Positions 52,908 to 60,850 of a stretch of 64,000 nt of DNA are shown in pieces. A program made the translations under genes and the position numbers. How positions within the stretch are numbered: position 1 is the stretch's first letter; each line of letters starts with the position of its first letter. Origin of the DNA: Phragmitibacter flavus (GTDB lineage Bacteria > Verrucomicrobiota > Verrucomicrobiia > Verrucomicrobiales > Verrucomicrobiaceae); contig NZ_VAUV01000022.1 in NCBI RefSeq assembly GCF_005780165.1, forward strand, positions 1 through 64,000, in the 5' to 3' direction. The notes under the pieces are model-generated. The model was not told the DNA's origin. It saw only the letters and a list, made by a program, of their open reading frames with translations, and made no database searches.

Positions 52908-54098
52908 CTACTTGCGATGTTTCTTCACAAAGATCTCCATCGCATCCATGGCTTTCACCAGGAGGTCGGGAGCCGTCGCATAACAACAGCGCACACAAGT
53001 CGCCCCGCTCGGCCCAAAAGCCTCGCCTGGCACCACGGCCACACTGTGTTCCTCCAGCAGCTGTAAGGCAAACTCACGCCCCGTCAGCCCGGTGCAGCTC
53101 ACATCGGGAAAGACGTAAAACGCCCCGCCCGGATTGAAACAGTTCAGACCCATCTCATTGAGCCGCTTCACCACAAAATTGCGCCGCTCTTCATAACTCT
53201 GACGCATTGGCTCATAGGCCGTCGCTCCGAGTTTTAAGGCTTCGATCGCCGCAATCTGACTGGTGATCGGAGCACACAGCATGCAATATTGATGGATCTT
53301 CATCATCGCTTCCAGCAACACCGGAGGAGCGCAGGCATAACCCAACCTCCATCCCGTCATGGCAAAGGCCTTGGAAAAACCATGCAACAACACCGTGCGC
53401 TCGCGCATCCCCGGAAAACTCACGATGCTCACGTGCTTCGCCTGATCATACAAAAGCTCACTGTAAATCTCGTCGGTGAAACACAGGAGATCATACTTCA
53501 CACACAACGCCGCGATCTTCTCCAACTCCTCCGGCGGCTCCACCGCGCCCGTCGGATTGGTTGGAAAGTTCAACGCAATCACCTTGGTGCGCGGAGTGAT
53601 CGCCTTCTCCACATCTTCCGCACGAAGCGTAAAGTTGTCCTCCAACCGCGTGTTGATCGGCACCCCGACACCGTAGGCCATCGTGATGGTCGGACCATAC
53701 GACACATAACAAGGCTGATGGAAAATCACCTCATCACCCGGGTCCAGCACCGCACGAAACGCCAGATCCAACGCCTCGCTGACGCCCACCGTCACCAGGA
53801 TCTCCTTCTTCGGATCATAGCTCACGCCGAAATGCTCTTCGACATAACCACTGATCCCAACGCGCAGGGATTCAAGCCCCAGATTGCTCGTGTAGCTCGT
53901 CTGTCCTTTTTCCAATGAACGAATCGCCGCCTCGCGGATCGGCCACGGAGTCGCCTTGTCAGGTTCCCCCACGCCCAGCGAGATCACATCGGAGCGACCA
54001 ATCACCAGTTCAAAGAAATCGCGAATGCCAGAGCGCGGAATCCCGCTCAACTGCCGCGAAAGTTTGTTTTCCAGATTCATCTTGTGCGGCAGGCTCAT
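52908..54098 (-). CDS. class I/II PLP-dependent aminotransferase
   Basis: 396 aa, fold type I. Motifs: SLGVGEPDKATP (substrate-binding N-terminal arm), TVGVSEALDLAFRAV, NFPTNPTGA (the NPTG motif), CFTDEIYSELLY (Asp and Tyr of the PLP pocket), LHGFSKAFAMTGWRLGY with the Schiff-base Lys in SK.F.MTG, and VRCCYAT (the C-terminal Arg for the substrate carboxylate). Close to aspartate/aromatic aminotransferases of the Lrp-linked kind. The start overlaps the stop of the Lrp gene by 4 nt (ATGA), so they are translationally coupled. Confidence 0.92.
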   Translation of the reverse strand: MSLPHKMNLENKLSRQLSGIPRSGIRDFFELVIGRSDVISLGVGEPDKATPWPIREAAIRSLEKGQTSYTSNLGLESLRVGISGYVEEHFGVSYDPKKEILVTVGVSEALDLAFRAVLDPGDEVIFHQPCYVSYGPTITMAYGVGVPINTRLEDNFTLRAEDVEKAITPRTKVIALNFPTNPTGAVEPPEELEKIAALCVKYDLLCFTDEIYSELLYDQAKHVSIVSFPGMRERTVLLHGFSKAFAMTGWRLGYACAPPVLLEAMMKIHQYCMLCAPITSQIAAIEALKLGATAYEPMRQSYEERRNFVVKRLNEMGLNCFNPGGAFYVFPDVSCTGLTGREFALQLLEEHSVAVVPGEAFGPSGATCVRCCYATAPDLLVKAMDAMEIFVKKHRK

Positions 54099-54574
54099 GG
54101 CGATACAGGGAGCCGGTCTTCACGGAGATCGGTGTTCAACACAAAACCGTCGTGCTTATACACGCGCAGTTGAAAAAGCGTCGCCGTCGAAAGCACCACA
54201 TCCAGCGTGCTCAACTTTTCTGCCACAAAACGCGCCACATCATAAAGATCGGTTCCCTCCACCATCAAGGCGAGGTCATACCCACCACTCATCAAATAAC
54301 AACTGCGCACCTGATCATACTGCGCAATGCGCTTGGCAATCCGGTCAAACCCACCGCCCGCTTCAGGCGTGATCCGCACCTCGATCAATGCCGTCACCCC
54401 ACGTGGCCCCAGCTTTTCGCCGTCCACCACCGCCTGATAACCAAGGATGACTCCGGCCGCTTCAAGCTCCGTCATCCGTTTAGCAACCTCCAGCGCCGTC
54501 AGTCCAAGACTGACCGCAATTTCTTCCACACTGAGCCGGGCATTCCCCCTCAGCAATTCGAGTAAGCGTTCCAT
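54095..54574 (-). CDS. Lrp/AsnC-family transcriptional regulator
   Basis: 159 aa from ATG 54574 (a GTG at 54586 is the alternative). N-terminal HTH (ELLRGNARLSVEEIAVSLGL, then ALEVAKRMTELEAAGVI), a linker (LGYQAVVDGEKLG), and the RAM/ligand-binding domain (VTALIEVRITPEAGGGF, YLMSGGYDLALMVEG). It probably senses an amino acid and controls the aminotransferase and protease downstream in the same operon, and itself. First gene of the minus-strand trio. Confidence 0.92.
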   Translation of the reverse strand: MERLLELLRGNARLSVEEIAVSLGLTALEVAKRMTELEAAGVILGYQAVVDGEKLGPRGVTALIEVRITPEAGGGFDRIAKRIAQYDQVRSCYLMSGGYDLALMVEGTDLYDVARFVAEKLSTLDVVLSTATLFQLRVYKHDGFVLNTDLREDRLPVSP

Positions 54575-54618
54575 AAGAACGCTCACCCTAACTCAAGCCG
54601 TGCAATAAACCAGCAGAA

Positions 54619-55704
54619 TCAGCGATCACCAAAACTGATGCCCACCGCGCGCGCCGCCATCACCACTTCGCTGTCCGGCTGCACCAAACGCAGTTTGTTC
54701 ACCGCATCTTCAATCGGCACATCACCCACGTGATAGCTCTGGTAATTCACCATCCGGCCAAATTGCTTGTCCTTGATCAGCGAAACCGCCTTCACCCCAA
54801 ACCGGGTGCCCAAAATACGATCCAAAGCCGTCGGAGAACCGCCACGCTGAAGGTGACCCAAGCGCACGTCACGCGTTTCGTGTCCGGTCATCTCTTCAAC
54901 CTGACGCGCCACATGCACCCCGATCCCGCCAAGCAACATCTGCTGGTTGGCACGACCTTCTTCCTTGCCCATCAGCTTGCCATCTTCAAGATGCGCGCCT
55001 TCGGCCACCACGATCAACACACTGCGATGACCGCTGGCAAACACATGATTCACATGCCCCGCCACTTTTTCGATCTCAAAAGGAATTTCAGGAATCAACA
55101 CCACATCCGCGCCACCGCCGATGCCGCCATGCAGCGCGATCCAGCCAGCATGCCGTCCCATCACTTCTACGACCATCACGCGTTGATGACTTTCCGCCGT
55201 CGTGCGCAGGCGATCCAGTCCCTCCACCACCATGCCCACCGCCGAGTCAAAACCGAAGGTCATCGCCGTGGCCTGCAAATCGTTGTCGATGGTTTTCGGC
55301 ACGCCCACCACAGGGATTCCTTCTTCGCAAAGCTGCAAACCGGTCGTCAAAGAACCGTCGCCGCCCACCACGATCAAAGCCTCAATGCCGAGATATTTGA
55401 TGGTCACGCGCGCCTGCTCGATGATGTCCTTGGGCACTTTGGCAATGGTGCTGTCCGCGCCCACTTTGGCGGCAAAATTTCCTTTGTTGGTGGTCCCGAG
55501 AATCGTTCCACCGAGGCTCAAAATGCCCAGCGTCTTCTCCGTATCGAGTTTCATGTGCCCCGGACCGTTGGGAAGAAGCCCCTCAAATCCATTGCGGAAT
55601 CCAATCACCTCCCAGCCCAGTTCGGTAGCCGCTCCCACCACCCCGTGAATCACTGCATTAAGTCCTGGACAATCGCCGCCGCTGTTAAGAATACCGATGC
55701 GCAT
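54619..55704 (-). CDS. pfkA: 6-phosphofructokinase
   Basis: 361 aa. It phosphorylates fructose-6-phosphate to the 1,6-bisphosphate. Motifs: GILNSGGDCPGLNAV (phosphate-donor loop), VVGGDGSLTTG (Gly117 at the E. coli Gly104 position, an ATP-type feature), VPKTIDND (Lys137 at the Gly124 position, a PPi-type feature; catalytic Asp in TIDND), EVMGRHAGWIAL, IPEIPFEI, and GHLQRGG. The mixed Gly/Lys pair is like actinobacterial ATP-PFK, so the donor is probably ATP but not proven. 44 nt before the Lrp gene start on the same strand; 66 nt after the PBP homologue. Confidence 0.93.
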   Translation of the reverse strand: MRIGILNSGGDCPGLNAVIHGVVGAATELGWEVIGFRNGFEGLLPNGPGHMKLDTEKTLGILSLGGTILGTTNKGNFAAKVGADSTIAKVPKDIIEQARVTIKYLGIEALIVVGGDGSLTTGLQLCEEGIPVVGVPKTIDNDLQATAMTFGFDSAVGMVVEGLDRLRTTAESHQRVMVVEVMGRHAGWIALHGGIGGGADVVLIPEIPFEIEKVAGHVNHVFASGHRSVLIVVAEGAHLEDGKLMGKEEGRANQQMLLGGIGVHVARQVEEMTGHETRDVRLGHLQRGGSPTALDRILGTRFGVKAVSLIKDKQFGRMVNYQSYHVGDVPIEDAVNKLRLVQPDSEVVMAARAVGISFGDR

Positions 55705-55770
55705 AGGTTTTGGGAGTAAGTTCTGTGTTGAGATGTGTTTGAGTGTGTGTTGTCGTTTGGGAGAAAAGAT

Positions 55771-56751
55771 CTATTCGAAGCTGGCCAGCAGTTCCTGCCG
55801 ATTCGTCACCGGACGCCCCTGGCGCAACCAGTTGTCATACGCATTCCAGCTCTGCTGAAGCAAACCGCGCGCCTCGCCGAACGGATCAGCCGAACCCAGC
55901 ACCACCACCACCATGCGGTGACGATAAAGCACCTGCTGACCCTGCGCATTTTTCATCAAGGTGCCCTGCCGCTCCTCCGTCGCAATGATGCACCCGCCCG
56001 ATTGCGGCGTGTTGCCGGTTTTCATGCCGTCAATCGAACCCACCCCCAGCAAGGCATTGGTGTTCTGCAACGTCATCGGCTGCGGCTGCCCCATGCGGAC
56101 AATGGTGATGGCGCGCGTTTTTTGTGTCGTGTAAAATCGGAACGGTGCCCGCGAAACCGCATACATCGCCAGTTTCGCCATGTCCGCCCCCGTCGAAAGC
56201 GGCATGGTCCGGCTGTTCTCCAACCCATGCGGATTGGTAAACCGCGTGTTAGCCATCCCTTCACGAGCCGCCAGCTTGTTCATCTCCGTCACAAAAGCCG
56301 CAATGGGATCACCGCCACGTCCACGACGCCCCAGAATATCCTGCCCGACAAAAGCCGCCAAGGCGGTCGCTGCCACGTTGTCCGACGTCATCATCGTCGC
56401 ATACAACAAATCACGCAGCGTCACCTGATCGCCCGGCTGCAAACCCATGGTGTTCATTCCCGCAATCTGCAAAGCCGCCGGAGAAACCGTCGCCAGCGTG
56501 TTTAAAGGAACTTTCGTCACATCCGCCCAGTCCAATGCCACCAACGCCGTCGCCACTTTCGCAAGACCACCCACCGGGCGCTTCACGGAAGCCCCCCGCT
56601 CCATGTGAATCTTCTTGTTGTAGACATCCACAGCAATCACACTTTGAGCATGCGACGTGCCGGAAACGACGGCCAGAACAGACAAAACCAGCGCCGCAAT
56701 GGCCAGCCAGCGACGGATACCTAAATTGAGCAAAAAGCGGGGTTCCAACAT
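55771..56751 (-). CDS. D-Ala-D-Ala carboxypeptidase (S11/PBP) homologue lacking the catalytic Ser
   Basis: 326 aa from ATG 56751. Signal peptide ~1-36 (LAIAALVLSVLAVVSG, then AQ). S11-type layout: the SxxK motif should sit in KRPVGGLAKVATALVAL, but the Ser position is Gly62 (GLAK, with Lys65 kept). SDN is intact (MTSDNVAATA, 123-125) and KTG is intact (DGMKTGNTP, 244-246). So the enzyme has two of its three active-site motifs and no nucleophile. It may be a pseudoenzyme that binds peptidoglycan, or the codon may be a sequencing error. Upstream of pfkA on the same strand. Confidence 0.85.
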   Translation of the reverse strand: MLEPRFLLNLGIRRWLAIAALVLSVLAVVSGTSHAQSVIAVDVYNKKIHMERGASVKRPVGGLAKVATALVALDWADVTKVPLNTLATVSPAALQIAGMNTMGLQPGDQVTLRDLLYATMMTSDNVAATALAAFVGQDILGRRGRGGDPIAAFVTEMNKLAAREGMANTRFTNPHGLENSRTMPLSTGADMAKLAMYAVSRAPFRFYTTQKTRAITIVRMGQPQPMTLQNTNALLGVGSIDGMKTGNTPQSGGCIIATEERQGTLMKNAQGQQVLYRHRMVVVVLGSADPFGEARGLLQQSWNAYDNWLRQGRPVTNRQELLASFE

Positions 56752-57100
56752 GGACGGGCAGGATAGTGCCCAAGTGGCAGGGCGCAACCCCGGAATTGCT
56801 ACTCAGCGATTGTGATCCATCAACAAATCCCCTTCCAGCCGACCATCTCCTCAACACCAACCCTTTCTCGCAATCAGAAGGCCAACTTTTTCCTTTTCAA
56901 TTTCCCGCGAAAAGCTCATCATGTCAGCCCACGCTAGATTTTCAGTCGGTTTTCTTCCCTCCCAGGTAAGCGAAACCGGATAAATGTGAAAGCCTGCCCC
57001 TCCAACTCCGTTTTCTTCAAGCTACCCGCGGTTCACGATCAGGCCGCCCGGTAGTGCAAACCACAATTTTCCGCCCCGTCCCATCCTTACCAACCGAATC
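56752..57100. other. intergenic region with no recognised feature
   Basis: 349 nt between the divergent PBP homologue and Gfo/Idh/MocA genes. It should contain two promoters. I see no clear -35/-10 pair, hairpin, repeat or small gene. Confidence 0.5.
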
Positions 57101-58579
57101 ATGAAAACAACGACGAACAACATCAACCGCCGCACCCTGCTGCGCTCCTCCCTCTACGCAGGCACCGCCCTTGCCCTTCCCACCTGGTCCCGCGCCGCCG
57201 GAGCCAATGGCGACATTCGCGTTGCCGTGATCGGATTCAAAAGCCGCGGTGCAGGACACATCAACACCATTCTCGGACTGCAAAACGAAGGCGTCCGCCT
57301 CGTTGCCCTTTGCGACGTTGACTCCGATGTCATGGACAAACAGGTCGAGAAACTCGCCAAGAAAGACATCAAAGTCAAAACCTACAGCGACTACCGCAAG
57401 CTCATTGAAGATCCGGAAATCGACGCGGTCACCATCGCCACCCCCAACCACACGCACACCGTCATCACCCTTGCCGCTCTCGCCGCAGGCAAACACGTGT
57501 TCGCTGAAAAACCCGTCTGTCACAACATCCCCGAAGGCGTCAAACTCCTCGAAGCCGCCAAAAAAATCGAAGGCAAACTCATCCTCGTCCACGGCCAGCA
57601 GCGCCGCTCCGACCTCGGCTGGGCAGCCGCCATGGAATACGTGAAATCCGGTGCTCTCGGCAAAACCACCCTTTCCCGCGGCGTCAATTACAAGGCCCGC
57701 AAGAGCATTGGCAAGGTCAGCGGACCTCAGGACGCCCCCTCAACCGTCAACTACGACCTCTGGGCCGGTCCTCGCGAAACCACCCCGATCATGCGTGAAC
57801 AGTTCCATTATGACTGGCATTGGCAGTGGGCTTACGGCAACGGCGACATCGGCAACCAGGGTCCTCACCAGCTCGACGTCGCCCGCTGGGCTCTCGGCAG
57901 CCCCGACAAACTTCCGCTCAAGGTCATGAGCCTCGGCAACCGCTGGGGATATGACGACGATGGCGAAACCGCCAACAACCAGCTCGCCTTCTACGATTAC
58001 GGCGACGGCAAAACCCCGATCCTTTTCGACAACCGCGGTCTCCCCCGCGCCGACATGAACTGGCAGAAAGGTTTCGAGCCCGCCTACAAAGGCATCCGCA
58101 TCGGCAACATCATCCATTGCGAAGGCGGTTATGTGGCCGAATCCAAGGCCTACGACGCCGAAGGCAAATTTAATGATCAGAAGTTCGAAATTCGTGACGG
58201 CCCCAACCACATGAAAAACTTCTTTGCCTCCATCAAGGAAGGCAAATTGATCGACCCAAATCTGCACGTCAGTCACGGTTTCCATTGCGCCGCCCTTGCC
58301 CACATGGCCAACATTGCCTATCGCATTGGCAAAAAAACCAGCACCGGAGAAATCAAGGAACGCCTCCAGGGCGACAAAGCCGGCCAGGAAACCTTCGACG
58401 ATTTCGTCGCCAACCTCGCCGCCAACCAGATCAACGCCGACACCGATCAGGCCCTCCTCAGCCCCTGGCTCACCTTCAATCCCGACACCTACAAATTCGA
58501 AGGTGAATTTGCTGAAGAAGCCAACAAAATCAACGAAGGCGACGTCTACCGCAAAGGTTTCGAACTCGCCGAAGTCTAA
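57101..58579 (+). CDS. Tat-exported Gfo/Idh/MocA oxidoreductase, second copy
   Basis: 492 aa. Twin-arginine signal NRRTLLRSSLYAGTALALP (about 9-27). Rossmann motif VRVAVIGFKSRGAGH-like strand, then TPNHTH, EKPVCHN, HYDWHWQWAYGNGDIG and LPRADMNWQKG. It follows the protein at 14261-15724 over its whole length, with many identical blocks and a 3-residue difference in the first loop. Monocistronic: a strong terminator follows. Likely the same type of NAD(P)-dependent reaction on a different sugar, or a redundant copy under other control. Confidence 0.88.
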   Translation: MKTTTNNINRRTLLRSSLYAGTALALPTWSRAAGANGDIRVAVIGFKSRGAGHINTILGLQNEGVRLVALCDVDSDVMDKQVEKLAKKDIKVKTYSDYRKLIEDPEIDAVTIATPNHTHTVITLAALAAGKHVFAEKPVCHNIPEGVKLLEAAKKIEGKLILVHGQQRRSDLGWAAAMEYVKSGALGKTTLSRGVNYKARKSIGKVSGPQDAPSTVNYDLWAGPRETTPIMREQFHYDWHWQWAYGNGDIGNQGPHQLDVARWALGSPDKLPLKVMSLGNRWGYDDDGETANNQLAFYDYGDGKTPILFDNRGLPRADMNWQKGFEPAYKGIRIGNIIHCEGGYVAESKAYDAEGKFNDQKFEIRDGPNHMKNFFASIKEGKLIDPNLHVSHGFHCAALAHMANIAYRIGKKTSTGEIKERLQGDKAGQETFDDFVANLAANQINADTDQALLSPWLTFNPDTYKFEGEFAEEANKINEGDVYRKGFELAEV

Positions 58580-58605
58580 ACCTTCAGTTCCAGTTCAGTC
58601 CGTCA

Positions 58606-58637
58606 AGCGCCCCGGCCACCCCGGGGCGCTTTTTTTC
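58606..58637 (+). terminator. strong Rho-independent terminator
   Basis: AGCGCCCCGG (58606-58615) pairs perfectly with CCGGGGCGCT (58621-58630) with a 5-nt loop, followed by a run of seven T counting from 58630. Ends the oxidoreductase transcript. Confidence 0.93.
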
Positions 58638-58715
58638 GCCCTGGGACCGCCGGGCTCCAGCCCATCAAATTCCCGACGCAGTCAAAATGTCAGCGACACT
58701 CAGGTCACAAATAAA

Positions 58716-58739
58716 GTAGCAGCCAACGTCAGAGGGCTC
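58716..58739 (+). repeat. GTAGCAG-family repeat, copy 3
   Basis: 24-nt unit starting GTAGCAGCCAACG and ending AGGGCTC, diverged from copies 1 and 2 in the middle. It lies in the gap between a terminator and the 3' end of a minus-strand gene. No right arm seen. A related small palindrome GGGCT-CC-AGCCC is at 58652-58663. Confidence 0.65.
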
Positions 58740-58783
58740 GTTCTGGGTAGACAGTGCCCCCGCTTAAATCCCAACGAACCAGT

Positions 58784-59383
58784 TCATACATCACCATATT
58801 GCCCAAATCCCACAGGGCCACTCTCGGTAATTTGCAATACCGATGAGCGAAGTGACTTGTGCTGAACTGGAGTAATCACGCCCCCGTCCTCTAATGCTAG
58901 CAAATATCGTTCTGCTTCCAGCTTGTCGATGGTCTCAAATCGACGCTTTGCACGATCCTCAATATAGGCAGCCTTACGCTGGGACAGTTCTGCGACAAAC
59001 GAGTCAAGCTGCTTCGGCGCACCTTCTATATGCAGACGTCCGTAATCGCTTGCGAACACAATCCCCTCTCTCCTCGTCGTCGAAAACCACAGATAAAACG
59101 AAACCGAAACCACCAGCCATACCGCCCATGCCGAATGCTCCACATGTCCCTCACCCATCACAAGCACCGCCATCAATATCGACAGGACAGCAAAAAAAAT
59201 CGATAACCCGAGCAGTTTAAATTCCTGTCTCTTAAAAACTCCCTGGTCTCTTCCAATGCGGTCATACTCGATAACTGTGTCACTTGTCGAACTCAATGAC
59301 ACCTCAGCGACCTTGATTCCAGTAGCAACCAATTCGTATTCGGTCCTCTTAAAACCCAACATTCTTTTTGTCGCATGTTTCAT
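58784..59383 (-). CDS. small two-helix membrane protein of unknown function
   Basis: 199 aa from ATG 59383. Residues ~1-55 are soluble and basic (KHATKRMLGFKRTEYEL). Two adjacent helices follow (FKLLGLSIFFAVLSILMAVLVMG and WAVWLVVSVSFYLWF, about 58-100), then a beta-rich piece (EGIVFASDYGRLHIEG) and a charged helical C-terminus (VAELSQRKAAYIEDRAKRRFE). The layout resembles bacterial PH-like membrane proteins, but I cannot assign a family. Lower GC and more AT-type codons than its neighbours. Stands alone. Confidence 0.6.
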   Translation of the reverse strand: MKHATKRMLGFKRTEYELVATGIKVAEVSLSSTSDTVIEYDRIGRDQGVFKRQEFKLLGLSIFFAVLSILMAVLVMGEGHVEHSAWAVWLVVSVSFYLWFSTTRREGIVFASDYGRLHIEGAPKQLDSFVAELSQRKAAYIEDRAKRRFETIDKLEAERYLLALEDGGVITPVQHKSLRSSVLQITESGPVGFGQYGDV

Positions 59384-59427
59384 AATAAAAACCACCATCA
59401 AGGCGGCAATCAATCAAGTGTCAACAC

Positions 59428-59658
59428 TCAACCCTCAGATCCAGAATCCTGATCAATATCTGCTACTGAGAGCCCCCCCGAATCATTGTCCTGCGTCATC
59501 CTGTCGCTTTCGCGCCTCAATGCTGAGGCATATTCACACAAACCTCCAAGGCTCAGTCGAACAAGCCAGATTTCCCACAGACCAAAAAACGCACCCCTCC
59601 ACCCCAGACAAACCCACCCGCCAGCCTCAGCGCGCAAAATTTCTCTAAACAAAGGCAT
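59428..59658 (-). CDS. possible small protein
   Basis: 76 aa open frame with an aromatic N-terminal half (AGGWVCLGWRGAFFGLWEIW) and an acidic C-terminus (DRMTQDNDSG onward). It lies 44 nt upstream of the 199-aa protein start on the same strand, which would suit a two-gene unit. No family and no strong codon signal. It may be chance in the 342-nt gap before mcsB, where nothing else is visible. Confidence 0.25.
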   Translation of the reverse strand: MPLFREILRAEAGGWVCLGWRGAFFGLWEIWLVRLSLGGLCEYASALRRESDRMTQDNDSGGLSVADIDQDSGSEG

Positions 59659-59725
59659 GGATTATTCTCACGTTTACTTTCATACGTAGTCTATATCAAA
59701 GATAAGACAGCTTCCCACGTATCTG

Positions 59726-60850
59726 ATGCGCTTCTCCACCCTCCTTAAAAATCCCGCTGACTGGATGCAGGGCCATGGCCCCCACTCGGAGATCGTCATG
59801 ACCTCCCGCATCCGGCTCGCCCGCAACCTGCGCGGCTGGTCCTTCCCAGGCTGGTCCTCGGAAAAACAACGCGTCGAACTTCTCAATCAAGTCCGCCCCC
59901 TGCTCGCCTCCCTTCCTGAACTCAAGGACGGCTTCAACGAGGAATACCCCAGCCTCACCAAAACCAAAAAGCAGGTGCTCGTCGAACGTCACCTCGTCAG
60001 CCGTGAACATGCCGCCCGCTCGACCGGCTGTGCCGTGGTCATCGACCGCAAACAAAGCATTGCCGTCATGGTGAATGAGGAAGATCACTTCCGCATGCAA
60101 GGCATCCGCGCCGGTCTTGACCTGCGCACCGCCCACGACCTCGTCAACCGCATCGACAGCGCCCTCGAAGAAAACCTCAGCTACGCGTTCGACACCCGCC
60201 TCGGCTACCTCACCGCCTGCCCTACCAACGTGGGCACCGGCATGCGCGCCTCCGTGATGCTGCACCTGCCCGCGCTCGTTCTCACCGAACAGATCAAGCA
60301 GGTCATGAACGCCGTCAGCAAAATCGGACTCGCCGTCCGCGGCCTGTATGGCGAAGGCACTGAAGCCCTCGGCAACCTCTTCCAGGTTTCCAATCAGCAC
60401 ACTCTCGGCGAAACCGAACAGGAGCTCATCAGCCGCATCGAAGGTGTCGCCGAACACATCGTCCAGGCCGAAATCCACGCCCGCGAAAAGCTTCTCCACG
60501 AAAACGCCCTCATGCTGCATGACCAGGTCGGTCGCGCTTATGCCACCCTGCGTTTTTCTCACATTCTCAGTTCAAAGGAAGCCCTCACCCACCTCTCCCT
60601 GCTGCGCCTCGGCGCCGATCTGGACATCATCACCGATTGCGATCGCAGCCTGCTGGACATGCTGCTCCTCGAAATTCAACCCGCGCATCTTCAGCTTACC
60701 GCCAAACGCGATCTAAGCGTCGAAGAACGCGACAGTTTGCGGGCAGAAAACACCCGTGATCGATTGAAATCCGTCCCCGAACCATTAAACGTATCCAGTG
60801 ACAACGACGCGGACGATTCCGCGCTTCCCCCTGAATCCCATGATGAATAA
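59726..60850 (+). CDS. mcsB: protein-arginine kinase (McsB)
   Basis: 374 aa. ATP:guanido phosphotransferase catalytic domain. Motifs: EIVMTSRIRLARNL (nucleotide-binding Arg, ~22-35), VMVNEEDHFRMQG (NEEDHxR, ~114-126), CPTNVGTGMRASV (catalytic Cys motif, ~163-175) and NLFQVSNQHTLG (~223-234). It phosphorylates Arg on unfolded proteins to mark them for ClpCP. The last ~30 residues are an acidic Ser/Asp/Pro tail. It overlaps clpC by 11 nt. The usual upstream mcsA and ctsR genes are missing. Confidence 0.93.
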   Translation: MRFSTLLKNPADWMQGHGPHSEIVMTSRIRLARNLRGWSFPGWSSEKQRVELLNQVRPLLASLPELKDGFNEEYPSLTKTKKQVLVERHLVSREHAARSTGCAVVIDRKQSIAVMVNEEDHFRMQGIRAGLDLRTAHDLVNRIDSALEENLSYAFDTRLGYLTACPTNVGTGMRASVMLHLPALVLTEQIKQVMNAVSKIGLAVRGLYGEGTEALGNLFQVSNQHTLGETEQELISRIEGVAEHIVQAEIHAREKLLHENALMLHDQVGRAYATLRFSHILSSKEALTHLSLLRLGADLDIITDCDRSLLDMLLLEIQPAHLQLTAKRDLSVEERDSLRAENTRDRLKSVPEPLNVSSDNDADDSALPPESHDE

